33,261 nt of DNA from Russula earlei (lineage: Eukaryota; Basidiomycota; Agaricomycetes; Russulales; Russulaceae). Of the stretch, positions 17,077 to 28,336 are shown one piece after another. The notes under the pieces are model-generated. The model saw only the letters and a program-made list of their open reading frames with translations. It was not told the origin of the DNA and did no database searches. The stretch's first letter is position 1; the number at the start of each line of letters is the position of its first letter. Made by a program: the position numbers and the translations under genes. The DNA lies in contig JAGFNK010000569.1 of NCBI GenBank assembly GCA_025769875.1, positions 1 to 33,261 on the forward strand. The letters are read 5' to 3'.

Positions 17077-19565
17077 ATGTCTCTGCCTCCAGGCAGAGCG
17101 AGCGCATCCCACCCCAACTCACACTTCTCACACTCCGGGCCCTTTGAACGATATGAAGATGATCCCCTTTCGTCCGGAAGTGCGGGGCCATACCGACCGT
17201 CTCAGTCTGGCGCGTCATTGCTTTTCAACACCCATCTTTCCCCTGCCGTGCGGCCCAACTCTTCTCGTTCCCGCTTTGTCTTTGCAGAGCGAGAAACGAC
17301 GGGCCAGTTCTCTGACCGGACGTCTCCCAGCTCATCTGCTATGAACACACCACTCCCTTCTCGCTCCTCTTCGCCACTTCCTCCCATGTACTCCTTATCG
17401 CCGTCATCTGTGTCGGAGACGGATAGCGACGAGCCCGGGTCTCCCTTACTCCTCGATACTTACACCACCTCATACCTGCGTAATGTCCAGCCTCGTTGGT
17501 GGGACCTACGGCAACGCTCACGTCGGGGGCCGCGACGACATGCGAGGTGGGGATACAGGTCGTTGAGACGCGTGTTGCGGAAGATCGTTCGACATCCCTT
17601 CTTTCCAAAGCACCCCTCCACCATCGTGCGTCTCTCATTCGTTTTCCTGCCCCTGGGGAAATTTTCAGCTAAAGTATCTTTATGAACAGCTTCTCTCTCT
17701 TCTGTTCTTCACAATCCTGGCACTGTCAATAACCTTCCTATTGATCCACCTTTTAGATCCTGACAAGGAGCCTTTACCATGGCGAGCTTATTGCACGATA
17801 CCACAAACCTCGACACTCCCTCCACCACTCAATGCCCACCCAACGTTTCTCAACATTTCCACGGTGGCGTCGGCTCCTCCCATGCCACCCTTCCCACCAA
17901 ATAACTTCGATGCATTGCCGCCCGCCGGTGTCTTCATCGGAGTTTTCTCTATGGATTCGTCCTCAGAGCGTCGTATGCTCATCCGATCAACATGGGCGAC
18001 CCACCCTCGAAGTCGTAACGGCGCTGGGTCTGGTGATGGTGGCGTCGGCACATCTCGGACCATCGTCCGCTTTATAATGGGGCAGCCCCGCAAGGCCTGG
18101 GATCGGCGTGTTCGGGTCGAGATGGAAGGTGCGCGTCTACGATACTCGCACCCTACTTAGTGTTAAACTCAAACACGCCTTCATGTGTGACCTACAGAGT
18201 TCAAGGACATTATTATTCTTCCGATCCCCGAAAATATGAACTCTGGCAAGACACACACGTTCTTTACTTGGGCGGCGTCAATGGCCTGGGTGCCACCGCT
18301 CTATTTCGATACCGACATCCCTCTCCCGAATTTCTCGTACTCCAACGCCTCCAGTCCTGTGCGTTCATTGGCTCCACACGATTCGATTTATGCACGTCAA
18401 GACCGAGCGTTCGGGTCATCGGCTTCGCGAGAGTGGGTACGCCCGGATTTCGTCGTCAAAGTGGACGATGACTCATTCGTCATGCTGGCGGAACTGGAGG
18501 CGCGCCTGCGTGTCGCGCTTCACGATCGTATGGACCAACACCGGGGTGATGGCCCTCAATCTGTGGTATCGGCGTGGCCGGGTGCCGAGCCGTCACTAGT
18601 ACGTCCCGACTGGGCCACACCTCCTTCCAGCGAGCTGCAAGCGCGGACGGCGCCGCGTGCGTTGCTGGCAGAGGATCCACTTATATATTGGGGCTACCTA
18701 GTGAAGCGTCGTTTCATGGCGGGGGAATTATACGCGCTGAGTTGGAGTCTCGTTGACTGGGTTTCAAGAGACCCCGTTATCAAGGGGCTCGTCCGCGGTG
18801 CTGAGGACAAGCAGACGGCCAAGTGGATGCGCTTGCACCCACGTGCAGCGGAAATTCGGTGGGTGGCAGAGCGTTGTTGGATCTACGATCACCCTCGCAG
18901 CGGCACGGTGTACGTATTTCTCTTACTTGTTCAAAGCCCTCATGGAGCGCATATGATGACGCCGTTCATATTTCAGGTACTCTCATGGTTTTCTATTCCC
19001 TTCCGAAGCTGCTCGCGCCCGGGAGGGCGTCAGGGCGTTCTTTGACAGGGTACCAGAACCAAACACCTATCCCACTTTGTCGGCGCCGACTTTGTACGAT
19101 AGAGATTGGGCGGCACCGGTGGAGTGGGCGCGATCGAGCGTGTCAACGTTCGGTACTCGGTACTCCCTACCGCTTCCTAACTTGAACATACCTCAGAGCA
19201 TAGAAGCCCTCGTTGAAGGAAGCGACATGTCCGAACTGTACGAGGGTGCGTAACTTGTGCATGTGCTCACCCGACCGATACGATGATCAATCGCAGGGGG
19301 TGTGTGGTCTGCCGAAGACGCGTGGCGGCTACGGGAGGGCCGCAAGACACGGTACAACGGTCAGCGGCTGGGAGGCACGATTGTTGTGCATTTCGTCAAA
19401 AAGTACATGTGGTTCTTCGAGACTGCGCTCGCGCTTCTGGAAGGCGAGGAGGAGACGGAGGATGAAAGGCGACGGCGGATACGTGAAGGGCAATTACTCG
19501 CGCAAGCCAATCTGTCACAACGTGTAAGCCGCACGCGATGTACGCATCGGACGTGTTGGCCGTGA
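17077..19565 (+). CDS. Glycosyltransferase family 31 protein, type II membrane
   Basis: Exons 17077-17625, 17669-18128, 18198-18909, 18977-19245, 19297-19565; 752 residues, all in frame. The first 180 residues are a Ser/Pro/Arg-rich cytoplasmic tail ending in a very basic stretch. One membrane anchor follows (LLSLLFFTILALSITFLLIH, about 190-210), then the luminal catalytic part. GT31 features are GVFIGVFSMDSSSERRMLIR and STW, DIIILPIPENMNSGKTHTFF, and the DxD-type metal/UDP-sugar site FVVKVDDDSF (Asp 426-428). A late EDKQTAKWM block and HGFLFPSEAA follow. This resembles the fungal beta-1,3-galactosyltransferase-like group, Golgi-located and acting in protein or lipid glycosylation; donor and acceptor cannot be read from sequence. 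Introns are 43-69 nt. The start at 17077 is the first ATG in frame. Confidence 0.87.
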
Positions 19566-20716
19566 AAGTAAGCTGAGATCCTCAGAATGCTTATGTTGCG
19601 AGTTTCGGACACTGGCAACTGTAACTTTTGTGTCATAACTCTTATTCTCTATCACATCATCACTGTTTTGGCCAGCACATAGCCCTTGCATACTTTCATT
19701 TGTTGGATCCGCTTGCATCCTTATCAGCCAGATTATCATGATCATCATGTGACGATCGTCTGCATAGCCTGGCCCTGAACCACATAGCCCTGGAGCGGTG
19801 AGGCGGTTGGTTAGGTTCCTTTGCGCCACCGGTACAACAAGCGGATAACGGTGCACTGCATATGTTGATAGGTTTGATTTGGCGGGTCCGCGTTGCCTCC
19901 GCCGGTCCCGGACAAAACCCATCTGGGACGCTAAAAGAGGGTCGGTCAGCCCACGATGGGTCTTCCGGGGTTTGAGGCAAAGTAAGGAAAGGTTAGTGTA
20001 TCCGCCATATGTGAGCCGCATGGAGGAAGACGGACAGCCTTCTGGCTCTGGAGCGAGTCAACGACGACCGGCGCCAGTGCTGCCGTGCTTGCCGTGCTTG
20101 CTGTCAGTGTCAGTTGCCAGTTGCCTGGCCTGGCTGGCCTTTCTCTGCCCTCCCCTCCCACCTCGGCTCCCTTGTCCGGACTGTAGCCCCACGCGTGCCC
20201 CAAACCCAAGTCAAGGGCTCTGGTCCGCAGCGTGCCAGCACCTTCCCTTCCCTTCCCTTCCCTTCCTCCCCTTCGCCATGTCTTCAGCTTCAGACACGGC
20301 CCTTCCGACGACGGGTGAGCTTTTCAGATCTTTTCCTTTGCCTGTGGGGCAACTTCCGCGAAACCCGTGTTTTTGGTTTGGCTGTTTGGGCACGGCCTCG
20401 TGCCGCCCAAAAACGGTGGAGTTGGATGATTGATGTATTTACGCCCCAACGTCGTCCCTTGGCCCCATTACTCCCTCTCCTCTTCACCCTACTTGTCTGT
20501 TCGAGTTCGAGCAGGCTACCATTGGTCTCTCTCCGGGTTTTTTATTTTCCCTTTCAAATCCCTCCTTTTCGTTTTCGTAACAGGGGTTTCTGTGATCGCC
20601 TCTCGTAAAACGTTGCCGTGCGCTGACTCCCACGCCTCCTTCCCCATCGACGCCCCCCCATTCCTGTTGATCCTCGGACACTTCTCAAACGCGTCGACTT
20701 CTTGTCACAACTAACG
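19566..20716. promoter_or_regulatory. 1.15-kb intergenic region with CT-rich promoter-like sequence
   Basis: No convincing gene is seen. The plus strand turns strongly CT-rich from about 20060 to 20700, a common feature upstream of highly expressed fungal genes, and includes about five tandem CCCTT units at 20241-20267. A short ATG frame at 20278 (MSSASDTALPTTG) followed by GTGAGC could be a leader exon of the next gene, but I could not find a matching acceptor. Open frames on the minus strand look random. Confidence 0.45.
20241..20267 (+). repeat. (CCCTT)n microsatellite
   Basis: About five consecutive pyrimidine pentamers in the CT-rich region upstream of the next gene. Confidence 0.8.
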
Positions 20717-22724
20717 ATGTCCGATGCGCCCACGCCATCGCCTTCTGCATTGCCACAATCGCCCGCGCCGGATTCGTCGCAAAACATCACCCCTACCCTG
20801 CCGCCTGACACGTCCGCGCCCCCGCTCGTCACATCCGACCCCCCGCTCGCGACATCTGCACCTCCGTCGTCTTCATCTGCTGCACCACCACCGCCCTCCT
20901 CTACCGCACCACCCTCTTCATCCGCTGCCCCACCGTCTTCATCCACTGCACCGCCATCGTCCTCTTCTGCACCGCCATTGGTCTCTACCCCACCACCATC
21001 TTCATCCACCGCTCCACCGCCTTCATCTACTGCACCACCGCCTTCATCTACTGCACCACCGCCATCGTCCTCTACTCCACCGCCATTGGTCTCTACTGCG
21101 CCACCATCTTCATCTACACCGCCATCATCTTCATCCACTGCGCCCCATTCGTCTTCTACAGCGCCGTCCTCAGTGTCGCAGCAGCTTACGTCGTGAGTTT
21201 CTGCATTTGTGCACAGATTGCTTATGGGGCTTACTTTTTGCATGACACTCCAGCTCGTCCTCAGTGTCGCAGCAGCTTACGTCGTGAGTTTTTGCTTTTG
21301 TGCACAGAATGCTTATGGGGCTTACTTTTTGCATGACACTCCAGCTCGTCCTCAGTGTCGCAGCAGCTTACGTCGTGGGTTTTTGCATTTGTGCACAGAA
21401 TGCTTATGGGGCTTACTTTTTGCATGACACTCCAGCTCGCAGTCTTCTTCATCACAGACCTCCAACCAAAGTACCACATCTGCAAGCTCTTCCCCTTCGG
21501 CGGTGATTTCCTCTTCTTCCCAGTCCTCGTCAGGAACAGTCTCCAGCAGCTCGTCTGTCAGCACGTCACCTAGTACTTTGATAACGACATCAAGCAGTTC
21601 CGCTCAGTCAACGTCCCCCACCCACCCATCATCCACTGCTACCCCCACTACAGTGACTCCGACTAGTACCCCCACCTCGAGTAGTAGTTCCTCCAGCTCA
21701 AGCCGTTCTATATCTACTTCAACAACGCCTACAACCACTTTAGCGCTTCCCATGTGTGTATTCGTTCTGTATCTTTGCCTTGATCACCTTGTTTACGTCG
21801 CGAAACTAGTTCGACACTCTCTAGTACTGTATTCCTTCAGACGACCAATAGTCTGGGGCAGGTGACGTCATTTGCACCCCTTGAATTCACCTCCACCTTC
21901 ACCTCGACTTTGAGCAATGGTGGTGTCGTCACTTTCACTGAGGTCGTTGTGAATCCTACACTAATCGCGGACAGTCGTGCAAGTTCTACCCAGTAAGTCT
22001 TTTCGACTGTGTATACTATAATGTCGATGTGCTCATACGCTATAGGTTCTTCCGTAACAAAGGTGTTGTTGTCGGTGTCTTTTTGATCGTTGGCCTTGCA
22101 GCTGCCACCATTTTCTTGTGGATATTCTTTTTCGTCCGCAGGAGACGCCGCCGGCGCAGGATTGAGCACGATTCGGCGATCTCACAATCACTTGCGGATG
22201 CTGGTTATAATCGCGCGCCGATTGACGATGAGGACTTTGGCCCAGGTCTTGGCATGCGGCAGCGGTTTGGTTCTCTCAGCTCACACCCCTCGATCACCAC
22301 GCCGATCACCGACGAAGAGCGTGCAACGGATGCTGTCCCTTCCGTGACCTTATATGATCCGTACGCGGGGTATGGTCATCCCGTGACCGGGTCGGGTTAT
22401 GTTCAAGCACGTTCGGACAGCCCTTCGCAGAATAGTCGAGATCGCATGGCAGACTCTACCTATTCCAGTGGAGTGAGCAGGCGCTCGGGCTCAATGCACA
22501 TTCCGCAGCACAGTACGGGGAGTGGAGATGCCCTACTCGCTGGTATGGGCATCCCACCTCAGGCGATCCCGCAACCATACACCCTATCTTCTCCGACTGT
22601 GCCCCTCCGGAACCCTAAGAGGAAGGGTGGAGAAGGTTGGCCGTCATCAGAGGGCGGCGACCGCCCTCCACCAGACTATCGTGCGGCAGGAGGACGAGAC
22701 CAAAAGACACCAACTAAAGTATGA
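20717..22724 (+). CDS. Ser/Thr/Pro-rich single-pass membrane protein (Mid2-like layout)
   Basis: Exons 20717-21192, 21254-21283, 21345-21374, 21436-21757, 21841-21992, 22046-22724; 562 residues, all junctions in phase. The first 330 residues are almost only Ser, Thr, Pro and Ala (for example SSSTAPPPSSTAPPPSSTAP), a pattern expected to be heavily O-mannosylated outside the cell. A short conserved-looking segment follows (TTNSLGQVTSFAPLEFTSTF), then a membrane helix (GVVVGVFLIVGLAAATIFLW) with eight Arg after it, and a 200-residue disordered tail with a PPPDYR motif. This is the layout of fungal wall-stress sensors (Mid2/Wsc type), but no signal peptide or cysteine domain is visible and I assign no function. 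Exons 2 and 3 are 30-nt duplicates. The donor at 21758 (GTATTC) is the least certain junction. Confidence 0.75.
21163..21435 (+). repeat. Tandem triplication of a 91-bp exon-intron unit
   Basis: Units at 21163-21253, 21254-21344 and 21345-21435 each hold a 30-nt coding block (TCGTCCTCAGTGTCGCAGCA type) and a 61-nt intron (GTGAGT or GTGGGT ... GACACTCCAG). The three introns are almost identical. Each 30-nt exon adds ten residues and keeps the phase, so any number of units can be spliced in or skipped without a frameshift. Confidence 0.93.
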
Positions 22725-23315
22725 CACGGATTGCTCTGATCCTTCTACTTTGGGATCGTACGGGAGGCAAGTAAGGGTTTTCGAGTGATTAGAACGCTAT
22801 GATGCAGGGTATACTCGACTCATATGTTACGTTTGGGTTGACTCGCAACGGCGGACGTTCATTGCTCTTATGTGCTTGTTCTATTTCTTTTCCATATTCA
22901 CGATGGATTTCATGGACAGTTTTTTTTTTAAAGCTCGCTTTGATCGGTTCTATTTACTATCACAAGTAGGCATAACCGGGACGTTGTATTACCCACCTGG
23001 CGTTCCCACACTGGGGGCCTTGACCGACTATTCATTTGGGGATGAGCTCATGCCTCGAGTCCACTACCTGAGCTACTCAGGATCCGATATAAGAACGGAT
23101 GAGAGATCACTTTCAGCCCCCAACCTTGACGTCCATCTCTAAAGGCACTGGTTGGTGAGTCTCTCGTCCTCCTCCCCTTCTCGGTCCGAGTCCCTCGTCC
23201 TGACACTCGCCGATGCAGCCGCTTGCTTTTTCGTTTTCACCCTCTTTCTTTTGGTCGCATTCCGCGTTCACCCTGCGTCCTCACGAATCTCGCTTCTTTT
23301 CTCTCGAAAACAACA
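22725..23315. other. Intergenic region, 590 bp
   Basis: Contains T and A homopolymers near 22920-22930 and a CT-rich stretch (23155-23310) directly before the secreted-protein ATG, probably its promoter or leader. A 90-codon open frame at 22870-23142 has no recognisable features. Confidence 0.45.
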
Positions 23316-23789
23316 ATGCGTTCCTCCATCTTTATTATTTTCGTCAGCGCTCCCGTGCTGGCGTGGCAACAAGGTGGTGCGAACTTCCAAACGTCACGGG
23401 GCCCAGTCAGTGCCACATCCGGAGTACACTTCGGAAGGGTCTTTCGTGTTGGCGGCACCTACCTAGGTGCCCCCCCCGCCCCCAGTAGGTGGATGTTCCG
23501 GCGGGGCCTGCCCCAATCCTCGAACCCGTCAGCTTCCGAACGCGCACGCTCGCCGGCTCTTTACGAGAGAGACGATGCTGTCAATTTGCCGTCCAATAAC
23601 GTCCTGGTCAGACGTTCCACCGGCCAGCCGTCGATCACAACGCGCGACGATACTGAAACTGAAGTTGATCCGAGCAAATTTATCGGCAAGGCTTGGGAGG
23701 GCAATCACCTTTACAATCGCGACACAGCACCGCCTCGGGATGGGACACCCGACGAACTCAACGACTCGTTGCAACGGCCCTTGCAATGA
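23316..23789 (+). CDS. Predicted small secreted protein (157 aa)
   Basis: ATG 23316 starts a typical signal peptide, MRSSIFIIFVSAPVLAWQQG, with a likely cut after VLA. The frame is open further upstream, but only from this ATG does the N-terminus make a signal peptide. The mature part is hydrophilic, without cysteines, and has several dibasic or Arg-rich sites (FRRGL, LVRRS) that a Kex2-type protease could cut. It ends TPDELNDSLQRPLQ. No family is recognised. It could be a short-lived secreted protein or a processed precursor. No intron is needed. The main doubt is whether the frame is a real gene at all. Confidence 0.5.
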   Translation: MRSSIFIIFVSAPVLAWQQGGANFQTSRGPVSATSGVHFGRVFRVGGTYLGAPPAPSRWMFRRGLPQSSNPSASERARSPALYERDDAVNLPSNNVLVRRSTGQPSITTRDDTETEVDPSKFIGKAWEGNHLYNRDTAPPRDGTPDELNDSLQRPLQ

Positions 23790-24857
23790 TCATGATTTCT
23801 GGAAATGAGCCATCAACGGATATTCGGGGTCGAGACGAGTTACGCGCGACATTCTCAACCGAGATATGTATGTCCGTCCCATTGTAGATCGAGGCGTGAG
23901 CGCGGGTTCGCCACATGGGGAAGTGTAGGCAAGAAGAGGGAGGACATATTTTTTTTCTTGCAGCTGTGTTATGAGGCTTCGAGTACATGCATGAGGACAA
24001 TAAGTATATTGAACTGAGAGAGTCGACGATGTAGTCATATGCTGTGTTTGACTGGAGAGCAGTATTTGGGAAATGCCGGATGTGTCGTCCCTTTCCGCTC
24101 CAGTTTGGAACGTCTTACACTTGGGGGTCGAAATTTGATCGAACACGGAAAGCAAGCTCCAGCACTGAGCTTCTGGACCGTTATCGCCGTTTACTCTTTC
24201 GGGGCCTCCGCCGTGTAAAAAGAAGTGGTAGACATGCCTGACGAGTTGTGCGAGCTGGCATAGAAAGGGGGGCATGCCAATGCGAGAGGGTAGGAGCGGG
24301 TCGTTCGAACATCAATGTGACTGTCGTCGCGACAACTTTTCATTCTGGCTGGGGTGGCACAGGGGGCGAGGCGGTGCCTGTCTGCAGGTGAACTCAAGTC
24401 CGACGTCTCGCGTTGCGGTGATGACGGGCGATGCTGCTTATTGCTAGGCGTCGGCATAAATGGTTTCGTTGTACTGGTAGCCAGTGTTAGTGGAGACGGC
24501 GGGTGTGGGTGGTATGGCCTCAGGGAGGTGTGCTTGACTAGGTCGTGGCTGAGCGTGGCGTGGCTTTGCAGGCAGCGGCTGTGAGGGTTTACGGTGATGC
24601 GTGCGTGCAAGTGCGCTCGAATTCGTCGTCGCGCAATGTGGTGATGCTGTTTGTATCCGATGTTGCTCCCCATGCTGATTATGTGGTCTTCCTTTCGCTG
24701 TGACGATCTTCTCCGTCTGTGCTTTGTGGGCTGCTTTCGGAAGATCCCGGAAGGCTGTATAGTTACACGCGTGGTGTGGCTGAGATTTCGATTGGGGCAC
24801 GCAACGACCCGCGAACCAGAACCAGTTTCCCCCTTTTGAACGGTCTATTCTATCGCC
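23790..24857. other. Intergenic region, 1.07 kb
   Basis: No gene could be supported. Minus-strand frames of up to 160 codons (24191-24673) and 141 codons (24444-24869) are rich in His, Ser and Arg with no domain or splice support. The distal end should hold the RPS11 promoter. Confidence 0.4.
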
Positions 24858-25596
24858 ATGGCTGAACAAGTTTGTGAAAACACTGTCTCATTCCGTACGT
24901 TTTTAATCTCTTGCAGGTTGAGAAGGCATTTCAAAAGCAACCCCTCTTCCAAAATGCAAAGGCTCGCGGTGTGTCATGTTTCTACCCGTGACTGAACACA
25001 CAGGACAAGTCTGACCGCAGAACGGGACAGGTGGAAAGAAGGTGTCGACAAAGGAGAAGAGGTGGTATAAGGATGTGGGGCTTGGATTCAAGACTCCCTC
25101 CGAGGCGATAAATGGAACCTATATCGGTGCGTACGCTTTTTGGTTTGTTCTTTGGAACAGGCCGGAGACGATGGGCGTGAGCACAGACAAGAAGTGTCCG
25201 TTCACCAGCGAAGTTTCCATCCGTGGTCGCATCCTCACAGGGCGTGTTGTCTCGACCAAGATGAATCGGACTATTATCATCCGCCGCGACTACCTGCATT
25301 ACGTCAAGAAGTACAGTGCGTGACTTGGACATTTCATGGGTGTTCGACTCTCAATCACTACTTGCAGACCGTTACGAGAAGAGACACAAAAATCTGGCAG
25401 CACACGTGTCACCTGCGTTCCGTGTTGAGCTGGGAGACGTGGTCACTGTTGGTGAGTTGTGTTGATGTGTCGGGCTGGTGAATGAGAAGCTGAGACGTCT
25501 ACAGGACAATGCCGACCGCTGTCGAAAACGGTGCGATTCAATGTGTTGCGGGTGGCAAAGAGCAAAGCGGCGACAAAGACGTTTGGCAAGTTTTAG
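24858..25596 (+). CDS. RPS11: Cytosolic small-subunit ribosomal protein uS17 (S11)
   Basis: Exons 24858-24869, 24917-24968, 25031-25126, 25187-25315, 25368-25451, 25505-25596; 154 residues, intact. The protein reads [20 protein letters not shown], then [20 protein letters not shown], the uS17 core [20 protein letters not shown] with [20 protein letters not shown], and [20 protein letters not shown], ending FGKF. It binds 18S rRNA in the 40S body. The first exon is only 12 nt (Met-Ala-Glu-Gln), a usual layout for ribosomal-protein genes. Introns of 47-62 nt occur about every 30 codons. Length matches the family. Confidence 0.97.
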
Positions 25597-25970
25597 CATA
25601 GTGGATGTATCGATCAGATAGTCATTTTATATGCTAGTAGTCGGTGGCTGAGAGAGAGAGAGAGGTGTCCCGACCAAATAAGGACCAAATAGCCGTTCCT
25701 TGGCCTGCATCTCTGCCTTCTCCTCACTTCACTTGCTGTTCCCCCCAGACCCGCCTAGCCCGGTTAGCCGGTCGCTCCATCGTCACCCTCTCCGTCATCC
25801 CCCTCCCCACCATCCGTCCGTTCCCCCAACTTACAAACACCCCCATCCCCAACTGCCACAAACTGGCTTCATCTCTCCTTTCTGTTTTCACCAGTAGACT
25901 CTCAAAGTCTAGATCCCAATCCCCCGGCCCACAGCTAACATCACAACCGTCGTCCTCTCCCGGCCTTTCC
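25597..25970 (+). promoter_or_regulatory. CT-rich leader and promoter of the PPZ gene
   Basis: The region starts with a short (GA)n run near 25649-25661 and is CT-rich from about 25700 to 25830. The PPZ frame is open from 25644, but those residues are unlike the family, and the ATG at 25971 gives the expected myristoylation start. I therefore read this as untranslated leader or promoter. Confidence 0.55.
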
Positions 25971-27620
25971 ATGGGCCAGCAGCCGTCCAAAAAGTCACGA
26001 AAGGGTGGGAAAGACAAGGAAAAGGATATCGGCATTGGCGAAGGCGATTCAACTCAATCAGGTTCAAATGAGCTACCCCCATCCAACTTGTCTCGTGCCC
26101 CTGGTAATGACCCCGCGTCCGCTCTCGGCATTCCTTCCATCAGCGTATACTCGCCTGGGGGAGATCAGAAGATCACACCAAATGGCAACGGCGAACACCC
26201 GCCGAGTGCCACCTCGAGTATTTCCAGGACCCTCCTACAGAACGGTTCTTCCACCGACGTCACGGCCGTCCCCTCCAACGCGTCGCATCCGCCCTCACCC
26301 TCGCCTTCTAGCAGGCCAACCCCTCTCGACATCCCCTCTACCACCATCCTCTCACACAACGGTTCCGTCCAATCCGGTCCCGGCTCTGTAGGGAGCGCCG
26401 CTCAGGGAGGTGACTCCTCTCTTACCAACGCCGGCCCTTCCGCGGGCAGCAAAGACAGGCCTCGTTCCCTCGACGTGGACGACTTTATCCAACGACTGTT
26501 GGACGTCGGCTACACGGGGAAGGTCAGCAGATCGTTATGTCTCAAGAATCCTGAGATTGTTGCCATCTGCCAGGCGGCGAGGGAAACATTTTTGTCGCAA
26601 CCCACACTCATCGAACTTTCTCCGCCCGTCAAGATTGTGGGAGACGTACATGGACAATACTCGGATCTCATTCGCTTGTTTGAAATGTGCGGTTTTCCCC
26701 CCGCTTCGAATTACCTCTTCCTCGGCGATTATGTCGACCGAGGAAAGCAAAGTCTGGAGACATTCCTACTCCTGCTCTGCTACAAGATTAAATATCCAGA
26801 GAACTTCTTTCTGCTCCGGGGCAATCACGAATGCGCAAATGTCACACGAGGTATGCGTGATCCCTCTCTTGGCCTTCGTCTTGGCTCATGATCGACAGTG
26901 TACGGATTTTATGACGAGTGCAAGCGTCGATGTAACATCAAGACCTGGAAGACCTTCGTGGACGTGTTCAACTGCCTCCCAATCGCCGCCATCGTCGCGT
27001 CCAAGATCTTCTGCGTACACGGCGGTCTTTCACCGTCGTTGCAATCGATGGAGGACGTTAAGGCCCTTCAACGTCCCACTGACGTGCCTGACTATGGCTT
27101 ACTCAACGACCTGTTATGGTCGGACCCCTCTGACACCGCGCTGGACTGGGAAGATAACGAACGTGGCGTTAGCTTTTGCTTTGGCAAAGCTATTATCAAC
27201 GAATTCCTTATGCGGTACGACATGGACCTCATCTGTCGAGCGCATATGGTCGTTGAGGATGGATACGAATTCTGGAATGATCGGACGTTGGTCACAGTGT
27301 TCAGTGCACCGAATTATTGCGGAGGTACGTTAACGGTGTTCGTTGTCCGTGCTAGCCACTCATGACATGGCGAAGAATTTGACAATTACGGCGCTTGTAT
27401 GAGGTGAGAGAAGAACGGTCGATTTGTTTCGAGTCGTTCATTCATCCCCGTTTAGTGTCTCGGAGGACCTTTTGTGCGCTTTCGAACTGTTGAAACCTCT
27501 CGATGGGCCGGCCCTTCGCAAAGAGATGACGAAGGCTAAACGGAAGAGGTGATTATATTCCTGAGTTTGTGAGCCAGCTCTCACACCGGTTGTTATTACA
27601 GTATGATGACCGCCTCCTGA
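25971..27620 (+). CDS. PPZ1: PPZ-type serine/threonine protein phosphatase
   Basis: Exons 25971-26850, 26899-27324, 27376-27403, 27456-27548, 27602-27620; 481 residues, intact. The start MGQQPSKK fits the N-myristoylation pattern G-x-x-x-S-K, which decided the start; upstream in-frame sequence lacks it. Residues about 8-170 are disordered and Ser/Pro/Gly-rich, as in yeast Ppz1/2. The PP1-like catalytic domain has all metal and active-site motifs: [37 protein letters not shown] and [31 protein letters not shown] and GVSFCFGK are also typical. Ppz phosphatases act at the plasma membrane on K+/Na+ homeostasis and wall integrity and are inhibited by Hal3. The last 19-nt exon encodes MMTAS-stop. 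Confidence 0.95.
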
Positions 27621-28336
27621 CTTGGGATAACACAAGTATTTTTTCCCCTGCGATGGATTTGTTATATGATTATAGTTGTTGTTGGCATTCTTTCATCAGT
27701 AGATGCGGGTTGCTTGTTCTTGACCATGCGTTCGTTCCCTCTCCCCGTTCGGAGGTTCATCTCTTGGTGGACGACCTGGAGACCCTGCTCTACCACGCCA
27801 CGTACTTGCGGCGTGGCTGGCTGCCTGGGTCGCAATGCAACCAACCTCCCATAACGATATTTCATCACCGATTTCCCGATTTCCTTCATGACAGCGTTTG
27901 TGTATTCTACTACCTACACATTCCATCGCCATCACCATCGCCATTGCCACCCCCATCTCCATATTCATCGTCGTCCCCTCCCTGCCTGCATATTTTATAG
28001 GGGTAATTTGCCAGTCCAGGTTATCTGCTCTTTCGGTTCGCGAGAATCAGTTTGGTGTACAGCGAGGTTGCGGGAGTGATTTCTAGTACATACCTTGAGG
28101 ATGTCATACTTTAGTCAATCTCCGAGTCGTTGCGTTGTGTTGACCGTGCGCGTGTGAATTCGAATCTGCTCGCAGCATGTTCGCATGTTTACGGCCATCC
28201 TGATCTGCCCTCGACTCGTTTTACCCTCCTTTGTTCGCGTTGGCATGACAAGGCAACAGACTCTTGGTACGTACCGCCTCATCCCTTCCGCCTCACGCGA
28301 TCGACCCATCTTCCCCTCTCAGCCAAATTCTTCACT
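27621..28336. other. Intergenic region upstream of DNA ligase I
   Basis: No gene seen. Contains a CCATC/CATCGCCAT-type microsatellite at about 27920-27975 and, near the 3' end, the ligase promoter and leader. The 143-codon open frame at 27569-28000 overlaps the end of PPZ and looks random. Confidence 0.5.

Noticed and set aside
19515..20021. 168-codon minus-strand frame downstream of GT31
   Set aside because: Overlaps the end of the GT31 gene and shows no family features.
20241..20267. Telomere-like repeat
   Set aside because: CCCTT pentamers differ from the fungal CCCTAA telomere unit and sit in a CT-rich promoter region; ordinary microsatellite.
20554..21243. 229-codon minus-strand frame of Glu/Asp/Gly repeats
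   Set aside because: Exact antisense of the Ser/Pro-rich ectodomain repeats; no independent evidence.
24191..24869. Two minus-strand frames upstream of RPS11, rich in His/Ser/Arg
   Set aside because: No domain or plausible intron chain links them; more likely promoter-region noise.
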